Of a stretch of 40,393 nucleotides of DNA, positions 34,791-40,393 are shown in pieces (positions within the stretch are counted from its first letter, which is position 1; the number at the start of each line of letters is the position of its first letter). The stretch lies in the NCBI GenBank assembly GCA_037128595.1, contig JBAXWB010000038.1, positions 1 to 40,393 of the forward strand, read 5' to 3'. The translations under genes were made by a program, and so were the position numbers. The notes below the pieces were generated by a model. That model searched no databases and had not been told where the DNA came from. It saw nothing but the letters and a program-made list of their open reading frames with translations. The stretch is from a bacterium (GTDB taxonomy: Bacteria; Verrucomicrobiota; Kiritimatiellia; CAIKKV01; CAITUY01).

Positions 34791-37700
34791 ATGAAGACTA
34801 ATCGTGTTCGTTCAATGAAATTTAATGCCATTCAACCTGGAATGATTCCGTTCTGGTTATTCAATGATGCCTCTTCCGTGGCGGAGAAAATCCAGTATCT
34901 TCGGGCCTGCCGGAAAGGCGGCATCCGGGCGTTGGCCATGCATTGCCGGAGCGGGAACCTGATTCCCTATGCCTCGAACGAATGGTATTCAGCTATTCAG
35001 GCGCTGGTGGCGGAGGGCCGCCGCTTGGATATGAAACTCTGGCTCTATGATGAGGATCCCTATCCCAGTGGGGCGGCGGGGGGACAGGTCATGGCCCGCC
35101 GTGCTGATCTGAAGGCCGCCCAACTGGTACTGCGCGAACCATCCTCTGGTCTCGCCGCAGGCCAACTGTGGGAGGTATCCGAACAGCCCGTCGTTTGGGC
35201 AGGCTTGGTCCCCGTTGACCACCCCTTGGCCGCCCGTGATCTCACGGCGCAAGTGGGGACGGTCCGCCGCGATTGGTTTGTGACGCCTTGGGACAGCCGA
35301 AACTATTATCCTGCGACTCCGACATTCCCCTGTGTGCGGGGCGATGCCATCCGTCAGGTTTATGTCTTGCGCGTTCCCTCCATCCCCAAGGGCTACCGGC
35401 TGGTGGCCATTGTGCGGGAACTATGTGGCGTCGACGGGTCGTGGGGTTCCTTACCGGACTGTCTGCATCCCGATACGTTTCCGACCTTCCGAACGCTTAG
35501 CCTGGATCCTTACAAAAAGTGGGTGGGGCACGAGTTCGGGAAAACGATCCCCGGGATTTTTACAGATGAGGAAAAGCCGCATGGCTTTTGGCCCGTCACC
35601 CCCGGTCTCTTCGAAGCCTTCCGGCAGGACTACGGGTTCGACCTCACGCCGAGGTTATATCAGCTGTTTGGCGAACCCCTCTCAAACCAGTATGTGGAGA
35701 CGCGTCTGGCGCTGCGGGAATGGATCGCCAAGCGCTTTATTGAGGTGTTCATGATGCCTTATCGGAAGTGGTGCGAAACCTGTGGTATCAGGCTTGTGGG
35801 GCACATGTCGCCTGAGGATGATCCGGTGGCCGAGGCGGGTTGCCTCGGCAGCGTCATGCCGCTGATGAAGATTCTGCATTGTCCGGGAACCGACCTGATT
35901 GCGCCTTTTGTGGGGAACCGGGAGACCCCGACGGTGAATCTGGGGAGCTTGCGGGCCGGATCGCTCCGTGCCCAGACCCTTGCCCCGGCGGCGGTTGCCG
36001 AGACCTTCGCGCTTTTCGGCTGGGACACCACGACGGCGAAGTGCCATCAGATCATCGCCTGGCACAAGGTGTTGGGCATTGACCGGTTCTTTCTGCATGG
36101 GTTTTTCAATAGCGTGGAGGGGGTGGTGGCACATGAGGCCCCGCCTGATTACGGGCCGAACACGCCGATTTTCGAGGGGATTAGCGAGCTCAACCGGTGG
36201 ACGGTTGAAATGGAGGGGATCCTGGATGGCGCCAAGGATTCGGGCGGAATCGCCGTGCTAAACAGTTTAGCATCGTACTGGGATCTGGCCCCGGGCATGG
36301 ATACTTCCTCCCATGAGGCCATGCGTCACGCCTTATGGCAGACCTTGTTGTCCTGTTTGAGGACGCAGGTCGGGATCCATATGGCCGACGAAGCTGATGT
36401 AGCGGAGGCCACTGTGTTGTCAGGCTGGTTGCGCGTGGGAGCCTGTCGTTATCATACGCTCCTGGTTCCGGCGATGACCCGGATTCCGCGGCGTACGTTC
36501 GAGCGAATCACCAAAGCGGCGCGCGCTGGTGTCAAGGTGGTCTGGTTCGGGAGCGGGCCCAGTCATATCGTGGAGGCAGGTGGCCAGTTGCGATCCCGGC
36601 CCGCATTGCCCGGTAAAGTTGAAAAGGCTCCATATCCTTCGGAAACGTGGTGTCAGGCTCAGCTTCTCCCCTCACTTCGCATTACGGGTACCGATAGCGG
36701 GGATTGTTATGTGCGCCGTTTTAGGCGGAAACAGGGAGCGGGGGAGTGGCTGTTAGCGGTGAATGTGAGCGATGCCGAGTTGGCGCTTTCCCTGGTCGGA
36801 GAGGGGAAATTGGCGTGGGTACCGGAGCGGGTCGATGGAGAGGTTCGGCATGATGGTGCAATTGCTATCTGGCGTCTGTCCGCTAATGGTGTTGGGCTGT
36901 TCAAATTGGCGTCTTGCGACGGTCGGGCAGAAGGAGCGAAGGAAGATGCCGCCGACACGGCGGCTACTACAGAGGGAGCGCGGAGCACTTGTAGTAACCG
37001 GCGTCTCGCCGGTAGGGTCCAAAGTAAGATGCCGATGATGGATGGTGTTGAGAGCATCCAAGGACAAGTCCTTACTGGCGACAAGTGTCGGTTCAAGCGG
37101 TTGGAAGTGAACCGGGTGAGGCTGGATCGTCCTCAGATCCGGTGTAAGGGAATCAATCCGGTGACACTGGACTTCCCCAAACCCTACTGGCAACTCTCTG
37201 AGAATTACCGTACCGAAAAAGTGATTTCTCAGTATGTTGGCAAGGTGCCGGTCATCAGTACCGTGACAGATCTGGAGTTGCGGTATCGCTTTGCTTTTGA
37301 CGTTAAGGGGGTGATTCCTGTGCCACTTTTGGTTTGTGACCCCCGATGCGCTCGTGGAGCGTTCAAGATCGAGGTTAACGGGTGTCAATTGGGTGGAACG
37401 CGTCACTTCCCTCTGGAGACGACCACGCCGCTCCGCCTCCTGCTCGGTGGGCTCAAGCAGGGTAATAATTCTATCGAACTGCGCTTCAGCGTTCGTAGTG
37501 CCATGGAGGGTCTTCTGGCCCAGTTGTATCTGGAAGGGGAGTTCAATGTTGATCGGATCAGGGAGAAAGCCCGGCTTTCGCCTGCTGTGTCTCGCGATTC
37601 GCGTCAGGGTTGGCAGAAGGCTGGATTACCTCACTACATGGGTAGCGGAGCCTATGAGTGGACGCATGAGTTCACGGCACAGGAAGTGGCGTCTGACTGG

Positions 37701-37973
37701 GGCATTGAATTTGAGGGGATTGTGGACAGCGCCGATCTGTATCTCAATGGGCGGAATCTTGGCCGGCGCGCCTGGGCCCCATGGAAGTGGACGTTAAAGG
37801 GTATTCGGTCTGGTCAAAACACCTTTGAATTGCGAGTCCATGGTACCGGCGGCAACTTTCATAAGTTGACCTGCCCCGCCCAGCCACAAGGTTGGATCGG
37901 CCGCGCGTGGCTCGAGTCGATTAGTTCTGGTGAAAGAAAAAGTATTTCACGCGAAAGCGCGAAAGGGGAGTAG
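34791..37973 (+). CDS. GH106-like (GH2-superfamily) glycosidase, putative alpha-L-rhamnosidase
   Basis: A 1,060-residue enzyme without signal peptide. The N-terminal barrel shows the GH106-type pattern: PFWLFND (20-26), KLWLYDEDPYPSGAAGG (82-98), the acidic TDEEKP at 258-263 and MSPEDDP further on, which are candidate catalytic and metal sites. A glutamine-amidotransferase-like and beta-sandwich region follows, ending in a GH2-type sugar-binding domain with LYLNGRNLGRRAWAPW. Two palindromic repeats lie in the reading frame: one at residues about 720-741 and one that supplies the last ~8 residues. A decayed paralogue fragment is at 10548-10739. Alpha-L-rhamnosidase is the best guess; a beta-galactosidase-like specificity cannot be excluded. 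It follows the transporter by 24 bases. Confidence 0.82.
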   Translation: MKTNRVRSMKFNAIQPGMIPFWLFNDASSVAEKIQYLRACRKGGIRALAMHCRSGNLIPYASNEWYSAIQALVAEGRRLDMKLWLYDEDPYPSGAAGGQVMARRADLKAAQLVLREPSSGLAAGQLWEVSEQPVVWAGLVPVDHPLAARDLTAQVGTVRRDWFVTPWDSRNYYPATPTFPCVRGDAIRQVYVLRVPSIPKGYRLVAIVRELCGVDGSWGSLPDCLHPDTFPTFRTLSLDPYKKWVGHEFGKTIPGIFTDEEKPHGFWPVTPGLFEAFRQDYGFDLTPRLYQLFGEPLSNQYVETRLALREWIAKRFIEVFMMPYRKWCETCGIRLVGHMSPEDDPVAEAGCLGSVMPLMKILHCPGTDLIAPFVGNRETPTVNLGSLRAGSLRAQTLAPAAVAETFALFGWDTTTAKCHQIIAWHKVLGIDRFFLHGFFNSVEGVVAHEAPPDYGPNTPIFEGISELNRWTVEMEGILDGAKDSGGIAVLNSLASYWDLAPGMDTSSHEAMRHALWQTLLSCLRTQVGIHMADEADVAEATVLSGWLRVGACRYHTLLVPAMTRIPRRTFERITKAARAGVKVVWFGSGPSHIVEAGGQLRSRPALPGKVEKAPYPSETWCQAQLLPSLRITGTDSGDCYVRRFRRKQGAGEWLLAVNVSDAELALSLVGEGKLAWVPERVDGEVRHDGAIAIWRLSANGVGLFKLASCDGRAEGAKEDAADTAATTEGARSTCSNRRLAGRVQSKMPMMDGVESIQGQVLTGDKCRFKRLEVNRVRLDRPQIRCKGINPVTLDFPKPYWQLSENYRTEKVISQYVGKVPVISTVTDLELRYRFAFDVKGVIPVPLLVCDPRCARGAFKIEVNGCQLGGTRHFPLETTTPLRLLLGGLKQGNNSIELRFSVRSAMEGLLAQLYLEGEFNVDRIREKARLSPAVSRDSRQGWQKAGLPHYMGSGAYEWTHEFTAQEVASDWGIEFEGIVDSADLYLNGRNLGRRAWAPWKWTLKGIRSGQNTFELRVHGTGGNFHKLTCPAQPQGWIGRAWLESISSGERKSISRESAKGE
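36948..37012 (+). repeat. Palindromic repeat element inside the glycosidase gene
   Basis: Two GC-rich hairpins, GCCGCC-gacac-GGCGGC (36948-36964) and CCGGCG-tct-CGCCGG (36998-37012), lie in frame in a linker between domains. The encoded peptide (ADTAATTEGARSTCSNRRLA) has a composition unlike the rest of the protein. It looks like an intergenic palindromic element that entered coding sequence. Confidence 0.55.
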
Positions 37974-38013
37974 GGTATAAACCCTTAACTTCGTGTCTTC
38001 GCGGCTTCGCGTG
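37948..38013 (+). repeat. Long inverted repeat across the glycosidase stop codon
   Basis: CACGCGAAAGCGCGAA (37948-37963) pairs with TTCGCGGCTTCGCGTG (37998-38013) with 2 mismatches in 16 around a 34-base loop. The left arm encodes the C-terminal residues SRESAKGE, and the stop codon lies in the loop. It may act as a terminator-like or mRNA-stabilising hairpin, but has no T-run. Confidence 0.65.
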
Positions 38014-38067
38014 AGACAAATTTATTGATCATTGTTGAAGTGAATACTTGGAAAAAGGCTGGTTCAA

Positions 38068-39345
38068 ATGTCAAAACCTGTACGCATGGCGTTGATTGGG
38101 GCGGGAAACCGCGGACGGGGGATTTTCGGGGCTTATGCCAAGCAGATGCCCCATCGGGCCGTATTTGTCGCTGTGGCAGAGCCGGATGAGGCGCGGCGGA
38201 AAGCTTTTTCTCAGGAGCATGGCATTCCGGAGTCAGCGCGTTTCCAGAACGCCGGAGATCTCTTTGCCGCCCAAGGATTGGATCTTGAGGCGGTGATCGT
38301 GGCCACGGTTGAGGATCAGCGGCTTGAGCCGGTGGTTCAGGCGATCAACAAGGGCTATCATGTGCTGGTCGAAAAACCGCTTGGACGGTCTGCGGCGGAA
38401 GTGGTGGCGATTACGGATGCAGCGAAGAAGTCCGACCGTGTCTTTGCCGTGTGTCATCAGATGCGCTATATGACGCCCTATGCCACGATGAAGGAGTTGA
38501 TCGACTCCGACCGGTATGGGGAAGTCATTGCCATGCAGTTGAGTGAGAACCTCTCCTATCACCATCACGCCCATTCCTTTGTCCGCGGCTTTTTCAACTC
38601 CAGTCGCCTGACGCCCATGATCCTGGCCAAATGCTGCCATGATATGGACGTCATGTGCTATCTGGCGGGGCGGCGGCCCGTGCGGGTCTCGTCGTTCGGC
38701 TCCCTGACTTGGTTCAAGCCCGAGAATGCCCCGCAGGGTGCACCTGAATATTGTCTTCAGGGTTGTCCGGCGGCGGCCAGGTGTCCTTACAATGTCCTCA
38801 AACTCTATTTCAATGACGATACGGACCAGGCCTATATCCGGCAGATGGGGGTGGTGAAGAGTAAGGATGAACTTATGGAGTTGCTGAAGACCAACCGGTT
38901 CGGCCGTTGCGTCTACCGGTGCGGTAACGATGTGGTGGATCATCAGGCGGTCAATGTGGAATTCGAGGGTGGACTGACGGTGTCATTCAACATGGTGGGC
39001 CATAATGCGGTGGAGCGGCGGATCACCAAGATCAGCCTGACCAATGGCGAAATCGGCTATGATACCTCCGGGGATACGGTTATGGCCTATCAGTTCGAAC
39101 CTCTACGCGAGGAACGGATCAAGCCGGCGGGCACGGTTGGGACACATGGGGGAGGGGACCGGTTGATCATGGAAGGCTTCGTGGACGCTATCCGCTCCAA
39201 TGGCTCGGCCCCGATGCTGACTTCCGTGGAGATGTCACTCGACAGTCACCTGCTCGCCTTCGCCGCGGAACAGTCGCGGTTAGCGAAGGGCGCAGTGATC
39301 GAACTTCGGGATTTCGAGGCAAATGTAAGATCCTCAACAAAGTAA
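38068..39345 (+). CDS. Gfo/Idh/MocA-family oxidoreductase with a Cys motif
   Basis: A 425-residue NAD(P)-dependent oxidoreductase, the third of this family here. The Rossmann loop is IGAGNRGRG (10-18), EKP lies at 102-104, and the active-site helix is LAKCCHDMDVMCYLAG. A segment CLQGCPAAARC gives C-x3-C-x5-C, comparable to the Cys-rich insert of the 11848 gene. The ATG at 38068 follows AAAAGG by about 10 bases. It is cytoplasmic and should oxidise or reduce a sugar or glycoside released by the locus. It lies 94 bases after the glycosidase, with the long inverted repeat between them, and 15 bases before the next gene. Confidence 0.9.
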   Translation: MSKPVRMALIGAGNRGRGIFGAYAKQMPHRAVFVAVAEPDEARRKAFSQEHGIPESARFQNAGDLFAAQGLDLEAVIVATVEDQRLEPVVQAINKGYHVLVEKPLGRSAAEVVAITDAAKKSDRVFAVCHQMRYMTPYATMKELIDSDRYGEVIAMQLSENLSYHHHAHSFVRGFFNSSRLTPMILAKCCHDMDVMCYLAGRRPVRVSSFGSLTWFKPENAPQGAPEYCLQGCPAAARCPYNVLKLYFNDDTDQAYIRQMGVVKSKDELMELLKTNRFGRCVYRCGNDVVDHQAVNVEFEGGLTVSFNMVGHNAVERRITKISLTNGEIGYDTSGDTVMAYQFEPLREERIKPAGTVGTHGGGDRLIMEGFVDAIRSNGSAPMLTSVEMSLDSHLLAFAAEQSRLAKGAVIELRDFEANVRSSTK

Positions 39346-39360
39346 TAAGGATGTTCTCTT

Positions 39361-40393
39361 ATGCGTAAACTAAAAACGTTCCATGTGATGCCGCTTATTC
39401 CCGGTCGCGAGGTCGAACTCGCCGCTGATGCGGAGATCCTTCTCAATACTGGTGTCTGCACTGATATTGCCTGCATGCTCACCCTAGTCCCCGAAGGCGA
39501 TCCCCCAGTGGACAAGGCGAAGATCCTCGGCGATCGTTTCACGGCCTTTCGCAACGGTTTCAAGGGTGACAAATCCCGGGTTGGCATTCTTGCCCAGGCC
39601 ACCATCGGACATGGCTGGATTCCCGACGAACCTGCGCCCTTTGAGAAAATCATCCGACCCGACGGCAGCCTTGCCTACCAGATGTGCCCGTTGGATCCCT
39701 TGTTTCAGAACTATATCCGCGTCGCTTTCCAGCATCTCGCCGCGCTGAAGCCGGCCTTTTTCATGATCGACGATGACTTCCGGCTTCTTAACAGCCGGGA
39801 CGGCTGCTATTGCCCGCTCCATCTTGCTGAAATCGGCCGTCGTCTGGGGCGGACCTTCATCCGCGAAACATTGCTGGACACGCTCCGTACGGATTCCGCA
39901 GCCGCGCATGAATATGACAAACTCCTGCTCGATTCCCTGATGCGCGTCGCCAGTATCATGCGGGAGGCGATCGATGGAACCGATCCCGCCATCCCCGGCA
40001 GTTTCTGCACCTGTCAGCTCGACATCCGTCATGCCGGCCCCATTTCGCGCGTCCTCGCCGGAAAAGGGAATCCCCGGGTTGTCCGCATCCATAACGCCCG
40101 CTATCTGAGCCCTGAAATGCGCACCTTCGCCATCCGTATGTACGCCGGCGCGGCGCAGATTGCCGGCCTGGATTCGGACGTCACCATCCTTGCGGAGACC
40201 GATACCTGTCCCCAGAACCGCTACAGCGCCGGTGCAAACCTGATGCATTCGCACTATGCGGGTTCGATCCTGGAAGGCTGCCATGGCGCCAAGCACTGGA
40301 TCACCCGCTGCGAGCTTTATCAGCCTGCGAGCGGTGCTGCGTATCGCGCGATGCTCACGCAATACCATGGCTTTTACGAGACGCTTTTCAATG
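39361..40393 (+). CDS. Unclassified TIM-barrel-like protein, partial (runs off the window)
   Basis: An open frame from the ATG at 39361 (AAGGA about 10 bases upstream) to the window end without a stop, 344 complete codons. It is a paralogue of 15055-17073: CPLDP followed by DDDFR (137-141) matches CPLDP and DDDVR there, and the later LAETDTCPQNR with E279 and D281 matches CEADTFPHSR with E289 and D291. The conserved acids at strand ends suggest a retaining or metal-dependent barrel enzyme. No signal peptide. It follows the third oxidoreductase by 15 bases and is probably in its operon. No named family was recognised, and the C-terminal half is unseen. Confidence 0.75.
   Translation, partial: MRKLKTFHVMPLIPGREVELAADAEILLNTGVCTDIACMLTLVPEGDPPVDKAKILGDRFTAFRNGFKGDKSRVGILAQATIGHGWIPDEPAPFEKIIRPDGSLAYQMCPLDPLFQNYIRVAFQHLAALKPAFFMIDDDFRLLNSRDGCYCPLHLAEIGRRLGRTFIRETLLDTLRTDSAAAHEYDKLLLDSLMRVASIMREAIDGTDPAIPGSFCTCQLDIRHAGPISRVLAGKGNPRVVRIHNARYLSPEMRTFAIRMYAGAAQIAGLDSDVTILAETDTCPQNRYSAGANLMHSHYAGSILEGCHGAKHWITRCELYQPASGAAYRAMLTQYHGFYETLFN

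Noticed and set aside
39484-40368. Minus-strand 294-codon frame at the right edge
   Set aside because: The plus-strand frame is open over the whole segment and encodes a paralogue of the 15055 gene with conserved motifs.

Overview
The window looks like chromosomal DNA of a heterotrophic PVC-group bacterium, most likely Kiritimatiellota, Lentisphaerota or Verrucomicrobiota. This rests on gene content: several Gfo/Idh/MocA oxidoreductases, two DUF4838 proteins, a GH4 enzyme, a GH106-like enzyme, huge Gly/Asn/Thr-rich secreted repeat proteins, and no SusC/SusD or TonB genes. There is no rRNA or marker gene, so the taxonomy is inference.

Left part (1 to about 8.3 kb, perhaps to 10.2 kb) is an integrated element and its cargo. 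The 3' end of a tRNA gene, probably tRNA-Ser, sits at 22-55 on the minus strand without its 5' half. A tyrosine integrase (195-1343) follows, then an unknown protein, a cluster of 16-bp repeats, a small HTH protein and a primase-helicase of the satellite/P4 type (2895-5450). Two AbiE-like (type IV toxin-antitoxin) cassettes come next, head to head: a complete one on the minus strand (7264-5481) and, on the plus strand, an AbiEi-like antitoxin (7425-8171) whose toxin partner survives only as a fragment. No second att copy or intact tRNA was found to the right, so the right boundary is unknown.

The stretch from 8.2 to 10.8 kb is decayed: a toxin remnant, a frameshifted pseudogene, two coupled unknown genes, an imperfect 77-bp direct repeat, and the last ~63 codons of a glycosidase whose full-length paralogue lies at 34791-37973.

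From 10.8 kb to the right edge is a carbohydrate-degradation locus. An AraC regulator (minus strand) diverges from a plus-strand series: oxidoreductase, broken LamG-esterase gene, unclassified TIM-barrel-like protein, second oxidoreductase, and two giant secreted repeat proteins that share a 1,987-bp block which appears identical. After a gap holding a minus-strand fragment of an oligogalacturonate-lyase-like propeller gene, the series continues: secreted DUF4838 protein, GH4 glycosidase, second DUF4838 protein, GPH/MFS-type sugar transporter, GH106-like glycosidase, third oxidoreductase, and a second TIM-barrel-like protein cut by the window end.

A working model, by inference: secreted proteins bind and open a plant or algal acidic or rhamnose-containing glycan, the symporter imports oligosaccharides or glycosides, and GH4 plus the NAD(P)-dependent oxidoreductases process them by redox chemistry in the cytoplasm. 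The substrate cannot be read from sequence alone. The pieces of lost glycosidase, esterase and lyase genes show the locus has been remodelled.
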